The translations under genes and the position numbers were made by a program. A DNA stretch of 33,784 bases from assembly GCF_017876155.1 (NCBI RefSeq), contig NZ_JAGINP010000040.1, positions 1 through 33,784 on the forward strand, in the 5' to 3' direction. This document shows, in pieces, positions 18,101 to 26,808 of the stretch; position 1 is the first letter of the stretch, and the number at the start of each line of letters is the position of its first letter. The notes under the pieces are model-generated. The model ran no database searches. It had not been told where the DNA came from and was given only the letters and a program-made list of their open reading frames with translations. This DNA is from Azospirillum rugosum (GTDB taxonomy: Bacteria > Pseudomonadota > Alphaproteobacteria > Azospirillales > Azospirillaceae).

Positions 18101-20614
18101 AAGTTCGCTGTAGACCTGCGAAAGGCGAGAGCGGTCGCGATGACGTACCAAAACATTGCAGTGCACTTCCTCCTGGTCCTGCACCGAACTCAGGCCGTTC
18201 ACTGTCGCGAGCGGCAGGCCAGCCGCGTCGCAGTTGAAGAGCATAATGCTGAGATTTGACCGCTCGTGCGGCTGCAGCTCGAGATAGCGCTCCAACAATC
18301 TTCGAATTTGCCGAGCAGCCTCAGCCGGATCAACATCGGTCGTCGCTTCCGAAGGATCACGTACCGGCCGCTCGAGCAGACTATAATCGTTGATGGTCCC
18401 GGTCTCAGCTAGCAGAATCGCTTCGCTGCCGTCGTAGCCGACCGCGATCTCGGGGTAGAGCGGGTGAGCAAGCTCATCGCGCAGGTCGGAGAAGAACAGT
18501 CGCGAATCGCCGAAATTCACTTCGGTATTGGACAGGAGGTAGTTGGCAAGCCCAGCAACCGAGCGCATTTTGATTGCGCCGGCAGCAAGGCGCAGCGGAT
18601 GCCAAGGGGCGACGATCGCCGACGGCGCACCACCGGTCACGGGAATCACGCCGAGGCTCAGCACCAGTTCCCAGAGGTCTCGCCGATTGAGGTCACCGGG
18701 GGCGTGGGCAGCAAGCTCTCGCAGAAGAGCGCCATACGCCTCGGCCTGTGCGAGGAGCGCCGGAGAGGCATAGCCCGACGACTGCAGCGCACCGATTGCC
18801 TTGACATACAGAGCTTCGAACCCTGACCACGCCGTGCTGATCGCCTCGGCACCACTCGCATTGATGCGGCCGCCCTGGACGGCTTGCTTGAGTGATTTGG
18901 GAAATGCCTTCCCGATATTCTCGCCCACGGTCGTCCGAGGCACGAGCGTGCCAGCGTCTTGTCCGAACGCGGGGTGCAGCGTACCTACGTCGGCAAGCGA
19001 AACCGACTGGAGCGCACCCTTGCGGCTCACCGGCAGACGCGCGACGCTGCTGCGCGTGAACGGGCGCTTGAGCAGGCGACCAAGATCCTTCGGCAATTCG
19101 AGCCCGATCGCGTTCGGCTGTGCTGTCCAGATCAGTTGGGTAGTCGCACGCTCGGACCCGGAGACGAGTACGATATCGAACTTGATCTGCAGCGCGGCGC
19201 GCGAGGTGGATTCGTTGCGCCGATACTTCTTCTGCCGCTTCTTAGCGCGATCAAGCAGTTCTTCGTACTCGAAAAGGTGGGGCGCATCCCACTCGACCGA
19301 CGCACCCATCAAAGCCGGCAGCCCGCGATAGCGCAGGCCAAAGGCCAGTCCGATATCGGCATTGATGTCGAGCCATTGCGAGCGGCTGCGGCGCGCTGAA
19401 CGGATGATCAACTTGCGCTGGCCGCTTGCGAGATTAACCTGCCCGAACAGGCGCTCGATCGCTCGGAGGAGTCCCTCGAGGAAGTCGCTGCACTCAATCG
19501 CCCGACCGAAGATGAAGCGCTCCCATTTGACCCGCAGAGATTTATCCTGGCTGAGGTCATCGCGGTGCGCCTCGAAGAAGTCGCGATCATCGTCACGCGT
19601 CTCTTTGAGCGACCGTCCCTTCAGCGCCTCAAGATACTCGGTGTCCGACGCGCTCAGCCGATCGGGAAGCGTGAACTCAAAGAAGTTGATCGTCTCCTGG
19701 GGGAGAGTAGTCTTCTTTAGCTTGATCCCAGAGAACAGCTGAAGGACGCTCTGCGCCTCCCACTCGAATTTCGAGAGGGCCTCCGCAGCCTTGCCCCAGC
19801 CCGGGGTGCCCGCGATGAAGCCTTCGATCGCCGGATGCACCTCAGGAGGGATATCCTCCTGGACCGTCTCGAACTGGGCCCGAAGCTCGTCGTTTTCGAT
19901 GATCTGCCGGTTCGGGCGTTGCTTGGCGAGCAGGGGCTTCCGATCCGCGACGAGCTTCTCATACAGTCGCTTCCAACGCCGAGACTGTTCAAGCTCCTTG
20001 TCCCGGATGCTGAGGAAGAAACCGCTATCGCGGGGCAGGTGAAGCGCTGGCAGCGCCCAGCCAAGAGCATCTGGGACCGTCGTTGATTCCGCTTCGATCC
20101 GCTCGCGGGTGAGCGCGACATAGTTCGAGATCTGATGCAGCGTGCAATCATCCGCCGCATTAAGGCCTTTAAGTGCCGCCTTCCAAGCGGCGATCTGGCT
20201 ATCCGGCAGGCCGAGGCCGAAAGATGCTGCGTCTACCCAAGGTTCTGGATCCTCGGTGAGCTGCTTGGCGCCGATCAGCGTCACATCGCCGAGGGATGCG
20301 CCTTGGTCGTCGTCGGTGTTGGCGATCAGCAGCGCTGGGCGGTCGCAGTCGGCGTGCCGGATTGCGACCATCCGCTCGTCGGTAACGACATGCTCGGGAA
20401 GCCCGAACTCGCCGATCAGCGAGCGCGGAAGGGCGATCTTCAGCTGGGCCTCGGTCTGCTGATCCTTGAGCAGGGCACTGGTGATGGCCGCAACCTGCTC
20501 TCCGGTTAGCCGGTCAAGCAGGTAGCGCGCCACCCCTTCGGCATCGGTGAGAGCGGTAAGCCGCTGGCGAATCGAGGCAGCGCCGGCAGCGCCAATCAGG
20601 TCGGATGGAGTCAC
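15194..20614 (-). CDS. sspH: giant FtsK/HerA-type ATPase, DptH/SspH-like restriction protein
   Basis: I use GTG 20614, which overlaps the stop of the preceding gene as GTGA, giving 1806 residues. The C-terminal ~240 residues form an FtsK/SpoIIIE motor: Walker A GATGSGKS near residue 1570, LIDPKMGVDYAAIERLPHL, Walker B LPYVFLVHDEFAEWM, and the conserved HLIFAAQRPDANVMP and NLGNRLILKVAS. An acidic run (DYDDDDDESDE) and a proline/alanine linker near 1340-1390 separate it from ~1300 residues of large N-terminal region, as in DptH. DptH is an essential ATPase of phosphorothioate-dependent restriction. This one is longer than the DptH proteins I recall. It is most likely a DNA translocase loading on unmodified DNA. 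Confidence 0.85.
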   Translation of the reverse strand: MTPSDLIGAAGAASIRQRLTALTDAEGVARYLLDRLTGEQVAAITSALLKDQQTEAQLKIALPRSLIGEFGLPEHVVTDERMVAIRHADCDRPALLIANTDDDQGASLGDVTLIGAKQLTEDPEPWVDAASFGLGLPDSQIAAWKAALKGLNAADDCTLHQISNYVALTRERIEAESTTVPDALGWALPALHLPRDSGFFLSIRDKELEQSRRWKRLYEKLVADRKPLLAKQRPNRQIIENDELRAQFETVQEDIPPEVHPAIEGFIAGTPGWGKAAEALSKFEWEAQSVLQLFSGIKLKKTTLPQETINFFEFTLPDRLSASDTEYLEALKGRSLKETRDDDRDFFEAHRDDLSQDKSLRVKWERFIFGRAIECSDFLEGLLRAIERLFGQVNLASGQRKLIIRSARRSRSQWLDINADIGLAFGLRYRGLPALMGASVEWDAPHLFEYEELLDRAKKRQKKYRRNESTSRAALQIKFDIVLVSGSERATTQLIWTAQPNAIGLELPKDLGRLLKRPFTRSSVARLPVSRKGALQSVSLADVGTLHPAFGQDAGTLVPRTTVGENIGKAFPKSLKQAVQGGRINASGAEAISTAWSGFEALYVKAIGALQSSGYASPALLAQAEAYGALLRELAAHAPGDLNRRDLWELVLSLGVIPVTGGAPSAIVAPWHPLRLAAGAIKMRSVAGLANYLLSNTEVNFGDSRLFFSDLRDELAHPLYPEIAVGYDGSEAILLAETGTINDYSLLERPVRDPSEATTDVDPAEAARQIRRLLERYLELQPHERSNLSIMLFNCDAAGLPLATVNGLSSVQDQEEVHCNVLVRHRDRSRLSQVYSELLERSEGDPDAVVVSETSRNFMSKLRIGVMLDGGTIRPSNAVREIDIAFLHDVVSRQAREQWFPVADTGQNPGLLEHVPARWSYRRVTAEDELKATVYLTCPRQPDAGWAYVDAVANVIRRQSHGAGEHYLPARQISFQDSGLKTMFDEVHDLAEWVATYDDLLDKRQLAAQGINVIRYRRQRTHGRNMVVSSTSELRILHVLVRRRLTELSLGLDDDRLSQLARRMIEDANSISGDIVLRAAKRGVSAGELIGLVLSRALVGEELGRQATVAWFLLDDYAEWLGQREEGIADILALCIVTGEDGAPRLRAIVTEAKYVDQGGSADASRKSRQQLRQTVARIDDALFGDPGRLDRDLWLSRIADLLLDGTAALGQTSLLERVRDGIRRGAVPIDLRGYSHIFISGPTSDGNVLGEQELISDASGGLQETFTREGLRQLIKAYDAGQPLTAVRNSLGETDSWNHPSYRNPAPRVDWTKDIGIELKSALPAKPIEHDYDDDDDESDEVATAAVVTPPPAATVTPEANVGGAFELVPSEPVLSEAVPVAPDEPNQPLKSPLATHASLALTPADAGSTVLAGATTIDALIKTRAQKVHKESSNEQAWLEATAQKLRSALMGYNLQAKILAARLTPNAALIRFMGSDRLRVEDIEARQSALLTTHGLRLISISPLPGEIVVGVARPQRQVVSLWNVWGRRTLNRNAAGVNTSFVLGLKELDGEILYLNLGGPFAGGQQHEPHTLVAGATGSGKSVLIQALLLDIAATNPSELAHIYLIDPKMGVDYAAIERLPHLQGGVIVDQTRAVEVMEALVAEMESRYELFRTNGARDIRAYNTKVLPTERLPYVFLVHDEFAEWMLTEDYKAAVTANVSRLGVKARAAGMHLIFAAQRPDANVMPMQLRDNLGNRLILKVASVGTSEISLGVKGAEQLLGLGHLAARLSGEPTIIYAQAPFLSDEDIDAAVDAIRANDNA

Positions 20615-22158
20615 GCGGCTTGAGCTCGCTGGAAGGGGTTTTCGACATAAGCGCAAGAGTCCGAGAGCCGCTTCAGCAGCCCCAGGCTCGCGAGACGCTC
20701 CTCGAGACGCCGCGCATTATCGGAGAAGTCCTCTTGATCCGCGTCACCGGTCACGATGAAGTTGCGGGCCTGAGCGTCCCCGATAACAATGCCGTATCGA
20801 TCACAAAGCAGCCCAAGGAAGTCCCTAAACTCCAGCCGTTTGTCGACGCAGCAAACCACCAGAGTCTTCAGCAGCCGGTCGGTCGGCGCGTAGCGCACGC
20901 GACGGCTTGATCGTCGGGACGATAGCCCGATGGCGCGAGCCCACGTCATGTGGATCTTGCCGAAATGCTGCTTGTGGCGGCTTATCGCACGATCCGCGAG
21001 TTGGTCGATCAAGGCACCCGCTTCAGGCGCAAGCTCATCATCCTCGCTGTCGGGCCAGCCAAACGTCTTTCTGAGGATGTCTCCGGCGTTGAGGACGGGA
21101 TCATCCGAACCGATCGTAGCCTGCCATTCCGGCGTTTCCTCGATCCGCCGAACGAAGCGTTCCACTGCTTGCTGAGGCAACAGGTTGTTGCGCTGATAGG
21201 AGTCGGCCGAAAGGTCGCGCACCACCGACTTCTTCGGCGATACGACTTCGCAGACGAGCCGCACCGGTTCGTGGTCAAGAACCTCGCGTGCGCGCTCAAG
21301 CTGGTAGAGGATGATGTTCAAGCCGGTCATCGTGACCAAGTGCGGAATGGCGTCGTAGGCAGGGATCGGCAGGCTCAAGATCGCCAACCAGTCTTCCGCG
21401 AGCCGGTCGAACAACGGATGGGAGGAGCATGGCAAATAGGCACCTGCGCGCTCCGCCTTGGCGGGTTGCGGCTCGCCCTGGAGTGCTCGCGCCATGCTGT
21501 CGTATGGCGTGGGGTTCTCAAGGAAGCGACTGACAAGAAGGCCGCGTAGCGCATCTGCGTCGCGGCTGCGACAAAGCATGAGATACAGTAACTCGCCGGT
21601 GCGGGCGAAGAACCGACGGTCATTCGACACGCTGCCCTGCGGCTTGACGTTGGCATCCTCGTAAAGAGCATTGGGTCCGAACGGGAAAACGAATTTCGAG
21701 CTCCAGCGCTTGTTGCTCGATCCCTCAATTGCCGATCCTTGCAGGAAGCTGATGACCGCTGCGAAATCTTGGAAACTCTCGAAGTGATCACGAAGATAGG
21801 TAAAGTCTGGCTTCTCGAGGCCGCCTACGGTCTCGGTCATCTTCTCTAGCCAGATGCTCCACGCGGCATCGTCTGCGCGGTCTTCCGCCAGTACTGTCAT
21901 AATATGCGGATTGTTGAAGACCAGATTCCGGAGACGGAGCTGCAGCTGCGGCCGGTAGGAAAGGCTGTTCAAGTCCACCTCTCGGAACGCTCTGCCAGAC
22001 TGGTGCTCAGCATGGAGTACGTTTAGGAATTCGAGAAAGGTCAGCCAGGGCGTTTGCTCGTCGTAAAGACGATGTCCCCAAATCGCTTCATCGATCCAGA
22101 AATCAGGGCCGGTCCGATCGTCGAAGCTTGTAGGACGTGCCAAAATCTCCATAGTCAC
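20611..22158 (-). CDS. sspG: DptG/SspG-like restriction protein
   Basis: 515 residues starting at GTG 22158 (GTGA overlap with the previous stop) or at the ATG two codons later. I see no enzymatic motif; the sequence is mostly helical, with many aromatic and acidic residues near the N-terminus (WIDEAIWGHRLYDEQTPWLTFLEFLNVLH). The call rests on position: it lies between an F-type P-loop ATPase and an H-type FtsK motor, the fixed order of dptF-dptG-dptH and sspF-sspG-sspH. Known DptG proteins are shorter, so this is a diverged form. Both gene junctions are four-base overlaps, which points to a tightly balanced complex. Confidence 0.7.
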   Translation of the reverse strand: MTMEILARPTSFDDRTGPDFWIDEAIWGHRLYDEQTPWLTFLEFLNVLHAEHQSGRAFREVDLNSLSYRPQLQLRLRNLVFNNPHIMTVLAEDRADDAAWSIWLEKMTETVGGLEKPDFTYLRDHFESFQDFAAVISFLQGSAIEGSSNKRWSSKFVFPFGPNALYEDANVKPQGSVSNDRRFFARTGELLYLMLCRSRDADALRGLLVSRFLENPTPYDSMARALQGEPQPAKAERAGAYLPCSSHPLFDRLAEDWLAILSLPIPAYDAIPHLVTMTGLNIILYQLERAREVLDHEPVRLVCEVVSPKKSVVRDLSADSYQRNNLLPQQAVERFVRRIEETPEWQATIGSDDPVLNAGDILRKTFGWPDSEDDELAPEAGALIDQLADRAISRHKQHFGKIHMTWARAIGLSSRRSSRRVRYAPTDRLLKTLVVCCVDKRLEFRDFLGLLCDRYGIVIGDAQARNFIVTGDADQEDFSDNARRLEERLASLGLLKRLSDSCAYVENPFQRAQAA

Positions 22159-23993
22159 ACCCGGACAATCAGGCGGCGAGCAAGCGCTCGGCCATCACTG
22201 CTTAGGTCGATGAAGCGGAGCATCAGCTCTCCATCATTGATATCGTCATCACCTTCCAACTTGCGTCGGTTCTCTGTTTCCCGGAGCAATCTTGCCTTGA
22301 AGGCGAGTAGATCCTCATGGCACTCCAGCGAAAAGCTGCTCGGCAGCGCCCCTTCCGCAACCCTGCCGAGAAACTCGAATCGAGTCGGTGAAAGGTATAA
22401 GGTGATCGGTGAGATCTTCGTGCCCCGCACAAGCTTTACCGATACGCAAAAGCCGCCCGCCCCATCGGAAATGACGGCTACCTCCTCCCCGCCCCGACGC
22501 GGCACCGAAATGAGCTCGTCAATTAGTGGGCTTCGTTTCGACTGGGAGTAGCTGCCAGAGGTCGCTAGAACCAACTCGTCTTGATTCTGGACCAGCATAC
22601 CAGTGAAAATGCGGTTCAGACCGCGGACAATCATCGTGACTGCTTGGCGCGGCACAGTGTGCTTTGTCGCGATCTTGGCCGCGACGTCGAGATAGAGACC
22701 GGCGTACCGGAAAACCGTTAAATCCCAAAGGTCGTAGGTTGAGGCGAGCTCTTCGGGTATGGTGAAAAACAGGCGTTGCCTTTGGGAGCGTAGGACGGTT
22801 AGGAACGCAATTCGATCAGTGCTCTCGGCGCCCTCGAGATAGCTGCGTTGAGCGGTCACGTAGGATGGCGTAGCGCCATAGACGGGATCGGAAAGGATCA
22901 GGCGCGCATAATCGTCGGCATAGGCCGGGTCATCTGCGCCATAGACGAGGAGGTTGTCGACGCTGTTGCTGGTTCCGGCTCCGATGCCGAAGGCGTTTAG
23001 CTTGCGGAAGAGTTCGGTCTTCTCCGCCTTGCTCGGCCGGAGGTTCTCTCCGAAGATGTTTCGATAGATGCTCGCCAATTCCGCCCGTCCGCTCTGAACA
23101 ATTGTCGGCACCTCTGCGCAGCTCATCAGTCCGTCTCTCGCATCGGGATGCCCTAAGATGCTGTTCACTACCAATGCGAGCAGCTGCCGGACCGGAAAAT
23201 GGCTGCCGTTCCGCTCGCTCAGCTCAATTAACGCTGTGAGCCGCCGTTTGAACGGATCGTTGGGGGCATCGCCGATGAGACGCCGCCGATTTTCGAGGAT
23301 GGGACAACCGCCGTCGCTGGCGCTCGCGGCACAATTGCCGCAACCTTCCCACCCCTCATGCCTGGAGACCTCTTCGATGATCCGCATCGCCATTTCGGCG
23401 GCAGGGGAGCGACTGAGGTCGCTCAGCGCAAGTGCGATTCCGCTATCGGGGTTAGTTCCCGTAACGAGCAGTTCCTCGATGGCCGCGGTCACCCGTTTCA
23501 CCGCGGAGCTTGGTGGCGGCGACTTCAGCTTCTCCAGCAACTGCCCGTGATTAGCGGCGAGTAGGTAGCTGGTGGACGCCTGCGGGTTGGCTACATCTTG
23601 CGCGAAGCTAGGGATGAGAGTTGCGGCCTCGTCGTCGCGTAGTTCACTGAGGTCCTTAACAATGACGAGAGATCGCGAGCCGATCCAAAGGGTCTGGACC
23701 TTGGCCCCTTCAATCCAAGTCGCAGGGTCACCCCCAAGCGCAGTCCAGACCTCACGGCAATGATAAGTTTTTCCATCACCGGCGGTACCGGTGATGATAT
23801 GTGAGGTCGGGTTGGGTCCGCTAAAATTTTCGACTAGGCGATCAACGAGCGGCGCCGGCAGCGTGATGGGCACGATCTTGTGTCGCTTAAGCGCGCGCTG
23901 AATCGACTCATCATACATATTGTCGTTGGTTGGGATCGGGCCATAGTTGCGGAGAAAGCGCACCCAAGCCGCTCCCGTCGAATGTATGGACAA
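22155..23993 (-). CDS. sspF: DptF/SspF-like P-loop ATPase
   Basis: First gene of the minus-strand operon. The frame is open to TTG 24062, but I prefer TTG 23993 (612 residues) because GGGGGGAG lies five bases upstream, and the extra N-terminal segment is a Gly/Lys-rich stretch that looks like leader. Soon after comes FLRNYGPIPTNDNMYDE, reminiscent of DptF N-termini. Walker A is ITGTAGDGKTYHC and a Walker-B-like strand is SLVIVKDLSEL; YLLAANHGQLLEKL is a plausible sensor-1 strand. Three cysteines in GCGNCAASASDGGC may bind zinc. By analogy with DptF it forms a complex with G and H that recognises lack of phosphorothioate. DptF is usually smaller, so this belongs to a diverged branch. Confidence 0.78.
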   Translation of the reverse strand: MSIHSTGAAWVRFLRNYGPIPTNDNMYDESIQRALKRHKIVPITLPAPLVDRLVENFSGPNPTSHIITGTAGDGKTYHCREVWTALGGDPATWIEGAKVQTLWIGSRSLVIVKDLSELRDDEAATLIPSFAQDVANPQASTSYLLAANHGQLLEKLKSPPPSSAVKRVTAAIEELLVTGTNPDSGIALALSDLSRSPAAEMAMRIIEEVSRHEGWEGCGNCAASASDGGCPILENRRRLIGDAPNDPFKRRLTALIELSERNGSHFPVRQLLALVVNSILGHPDARDGLMSCAEVPTIVQSGRAELASIYRNIFGENLRPSKAEKTELFRKLNAFGIGAGTSNSVDNLLVYGADDPAYADDYARLILSDPVYGATPSYVTAQRSYLEGAESTDRIAFLTVLRSQRQRLFFTIPEELASTYDLWDLTVFRYAGLYLDVAAKIATKHTVPRQAVTMIVRGLNRIFTGMLVQNQDELVLATSGSYSQSKRSPLIDELISVPRRGGEEVAVISDGAGGFCVSVKLVRGTKISPITLYLSPTRFEFLGRVAEGALPSSFSLECHEDLLAFKARLLRETENRRKLEGDDDINDGELMLRFIDLSSDGRALARRLIVRV

Positions 23994-24187
23994 GCCTTCT
24001 CCCCCCTTTTTGCCCGTACCCTTATTTCTAAACGATAGATGGCGCCAATCAACTGAAATCAACCGACACTGCGCGTTCTCGCTGCCTTAGTCGCCAAGTC
24101 GTTAGTGCGACGCAATAATTCTGCGAGAGGTAGCCAGCCGCTTCGGCTCAGTTGCAACGTTTGCAAAAGGTCGAGATTGGGTAAAAC

Positions 24188-24655
24188 GTAAGCGTCGTCT
24201 GGCGACTGCGGCGTGATTGGGGTTGCCGGCGCCGTTCACCCCTGGTCCGGATTGGCGATGGACGCTCCCCGTCGCCGGCGCTGGTCGCAGACGGCGAAAG
24301 ATCTGCGGGATTTCCACGGGGTGCTGCAGGTGGACGGCTATGCCGGGTTCGAGCGGCTGGCCGCCGGCAACCGGGTCGTTCTGGCGACCTGCTGGAGCCA
24401 TGCCCGTCGCCGCTTCTACGATCTGGCCGAAAACGGCTCGCCGATCGCGGCGGAGGCGCTGCGCCGCATCGCCCGGCTCTACGTGATCGAGGAGCGCATC
24501 CGTGGCCGCACGGCTGAGGAGCGTCGGCAGGTCCGGCAAGCCGAGGCCGCTGCGCAGGTGGCCGACCTGAAGCTATGGCTGGAACGGGAACTCCCGGGCC
24601 TGCCGGGCCGCTCCAAGCTGGCCGATCCGATCCGCTATGCGCTCGGCCGCTGGAA
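24188..24655 (+). pseudogene. IS66 remnant: left end plus part of tnpC
   Basis: GTAAGCG (24188-24194) with the following bases looks like the terminal repeat of IS66 elements. About 25 bases later begins a degenerate tnpC piece: HGVLQVDGYAGFERLAAGNR, CWSHARRRFYDLAEN, EALRRIARLYVIEERIRG, and LPGRSKLADPIRYALGRW. tnpA, tnpB and the first two thirds of tnpC are missing, and the frame is lost after RYALGRW, where IS630 sequence takes over. Confidence 0.75.
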
Positions 24656-25242
24656 AGCAAAGCGGTGCGGCTGGCCGGCATGGACCGCCAAGCCCTGCGC
24701 GATGCGGTGGTGCGCTACAACGCCGAAGGCGTAGCCAGGCACTATGATCGTCCGCTGCCCGGCCGGCCGGAATGGCTGAGCGAAGGCGAGCCGGCGACGC
24801 TCAAGGCCATCATCCTCGCCGGCCCCGATCCGAGACGGCACGGCTGCGTGGAGTGGACCCTGCCGATCTTGTGCGAGGTGATCGCCGAGCGCTTCGACTC
24901 GACGCTGCATCCGGCCAGCCTGTCGCGCATCGTGCGCCGGCTGGACCTGTCGAAACAGAAAACGCGGCCCCACCATCCGCAGTCCGACGCCAAGGCCCAG
25001 GCTGCCTTCCAAAAAAGGGACTGCGCGAAGCGCTGACGGCCGCGGCGACCGCATACCCTGGACGCCGCCTCCAGCTCTGGTTTCAGATGAAGCGCGCGTC
25101 GACCAGAAGGGCCGCACCGCGTACCGCTGGTGGGAGCGCGGGCAGAGTCCGGCCGGGCTGTGCGACAAGCGTTTCACCTCGGCCTACCTCTACGTCGCCG
25201 TTTGCCCGGCCAGCGGTGCCGACTTCGCGCTGGTCATGTAGC
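24655..25242 (+). pseudogene. IS630-family transposase, 5' portion with frameshifts
   Basis: Reads AGMDRQALRDAVVRYNAEGV (helix-turn-helix region), LPGRPEWLSEGE, WTLPILCEVIAERF and LSRIVRRLDLSKQKTRPHHP in one frame to the A-run at 25010-25016. GLREALTAAATAYPGRRLQLW follows in a second frame, and DEARVDQKGRTAYRWWERGQ (first catalytic Asp region) in a third. It breaks off at GADFALVM followed by TAG, where the IS110 element begins. At least two frameshifts make it dead. The N-terminal residues are missing at the IS66 junction. Confidence 0.8.
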
Positions 25243-26280
25243 ACGACGGCGGCCAGCCTTCCTTGAAGTCCGAACGGTTGCTCGGGCACGAGCCCGCACC
25301 ACAAGGAAGGAACACAAGGATGTCCAACATGGTCACGACTGCCGGAATCGATTGCGGCAAGCGCTTTTTGGATGTGGCGGTTGTCCTCAGCAGCGACAAG
25401 ATCCGGGTCGCCAACACGCCGGACGGGCACCAGGATTTGGTGGCTTGGCTCGCTCGGAGGGGGGTCGCTTTTGTCGGTCTGGAGGCCAGCGGTGGCTATG
25501 AGCGATCGGTTCGCGATGCCTTGCGGGCCGCCGGCCTGTCGGTGCGTGTGTTCGACCCGGCTCGCGTGCGCTATTTCGCCAAAGCCAAGGTCCAGCGGGC
25601 CAAGAACGACACCATTTACGCCGCGTTGATCGCTGAGTTTACCGCCTACCAGGCGGCTCCAGCCACCACGCCACCCGATCCGGCCCGTGAGGAACTGGCG
25701 CGCCTGGTCAAGGCACGCCGCCTGCTGGTCGACAAGCGTGTCGATCTGCGCCACGCTTCGGCAGGCGCCCAAGCCATTGCGCAGGCCGCGTTGGAAGAGG
25801 CTGCCAAGGGGCTGACTTCGGCGATCGAGGCGCTGGAAGCCGAGATCCGCAGCAGGGTCAAGGCCCAACCGGAACTGGCCGACAGAGTGGCTGCGCTCCA
25901 GACCGCACCTGGCGTCGGGCCGGTAGTGGCCACCACGCTCGTGGTTCTGCTCCCGGAACTGGGAATGACAACTGGAGACCGCATCTCTGCCCTGGTCGGT
26001 GTTGCCCCCTTCGATCATGACAGCGGCCAACGTCACATAGCCGCTGGGCGCGCCGACGTTCGCCACACCCTCTACATCGCGCTCGAAGTCGCCGCCACCC
26101 ACAGCAAAGGCGTGATTGCTGGCTTCTACGTCCAGTTGAAAGGGCGCGGCAAGCCGTCGAAGGTGGCGCTTACCGCCTGCATGCGCAAACTGATCGTGCG
26201 CCTCAACGCCATGCTTGCCAAAGGCCGGACCTGGGAGCACCCACGGTTCACTCTTTCCTTCGGAAAAGGACGGTTGCTCA
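25243..26280 (+). mobile_element. IS110-family element inserted in an IS630 copy
   Basis: The left and right flanks are the front and back of one IS630-type transposase gene, so this ~1.0-kb stretch looks like an insertion inside it. A 10-base direct repeat ACGGTTGCTC lies near both ends (25274-25283 and about 26270-26280). Exact ends are uncertain because IS110 elements lack proper inverted repeats. Confidence 0.65.
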
Positions 26281-26714
26281 GTTTCGAGTTGAGCCCGGTC
26301 GAGCGCGTCTGGCTGCACCTGCGCGAGCGCTTTGCTGTGACGCCTGGAACGGCCTCGCCGCCACACCGGAGCGCCTACGCTCCCTCACCAGCTACCCGTG
26401 GCTCCCATGTGTCAACGCTTAAGCGCGGTGGTGTCAGTCTCGTAACCACACGACTTTCAGTACGCCGCGTCGAGTGGAAGGGAGGCACCCCAACCGTAGG
26501 CGACCGTTGGATGGTGGACGGGCGCCCTCGCCTCACATCGGTTGCCAATACACCGACGTACTCGGGGACACGTAGTGAAGAACAATCGAGCGCTGGGCAT
26601 CATCCAGTCGATGCCACGCGCTTTCGAAGTCGGGGAACCCCGACGGCAACAGATCCAGGCGATTGGAACCCAGCGCTACGCACAAATACTCCGACGTCGA
26701 CAGCACGCCCATAA
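25321..26714 (+). CDS. IS110-family transposase, reading on into flanking DNA
   Basis: ATG 25321 follows an AAGGAAGG-rich leader. The DEDD RuvC-like half is intact: GIDCGKRFLDVAV with the first Asp, FVGLEASGGYE with the Glu, and QRAKNDTIYAALIAEF with the next Asp. The C-terminal Transposase_20 domain has APGVGPVVATTLV, ALVGVAPFDHDSGQ with the catalytic-type Ser, and ADVRHTLYIALEVAA. The family-like part ends around RLNAMLAKGRTW (near 26235). No stop follows, so the frame continues through the element end, the IS630 remnant and beyond to 26714; the last ~160 residues are not transposase. The native stop therefore seems lost. The catalytic half looks functional. Confidence 0.75.
26281..26422 (+). 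pseudogene. IS630-family transposase, 3' remnant
   Basis: LSPVERVWLHLRERF (third catalytic region, NPVERxW type) is followed, in another frame, by AWNGLAATPERLRSLTSYPW and TAA at 26420-26422. This is the tail of the same kind of transposase as at 24655-25242, separated from it by the IS110 element, with internal loss between the two motifs. Confidence 0.7.
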
Positions 26715-26787
26715 CGTCCTCCGGAACAGCGGTGCCGCTGCGGAGGCGCTCTATCAACCGACATTCCTTCCTCGTCATGTCATTCAT
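26533..26787 (-). CDS. hypothetical protein, 84 residues, third gene of the recombinase operon
   Basis: ATG 26787, preceded by GGAG at a slightly long spacing. The product begins MNDMTRKECRLIERLRSG and contains SEYLCVALGSNRLDLLPSGF and FESAWHRLDDAQRSIVLHYV; small, soluble, no known domain. It starts about 21 bases after the 122-residue gene ends, on the same strand. Codon use matches the GC-rich backbone. Confidence 0.6.
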   Translation of the reverse strand: MNDMTRKECRLIERLRSGTAVPEDVMGVLSTSEYLCVALGSNRLDLLPSGFPDFESAWHRLDDAQRSIVLHYVSPSTSVYWQPM

Positions 26788-26808
26788 CCTTGATGTCTCC
26801 CACCGCTC

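Noticed and set aside
7243..24062. BREX or DISARM locus
   Set aside because: No PglX/methyltransferase, PglZ, BrxL or DrmABC features are seen; the large ATPases fit Ssp/Dpt better.
25083..26366. 427-codon minus-strand frame opposite the IS110 transposase
   Set aside because: No motifs, and the opposite strand holds intact family domains; GC-driven shadow.
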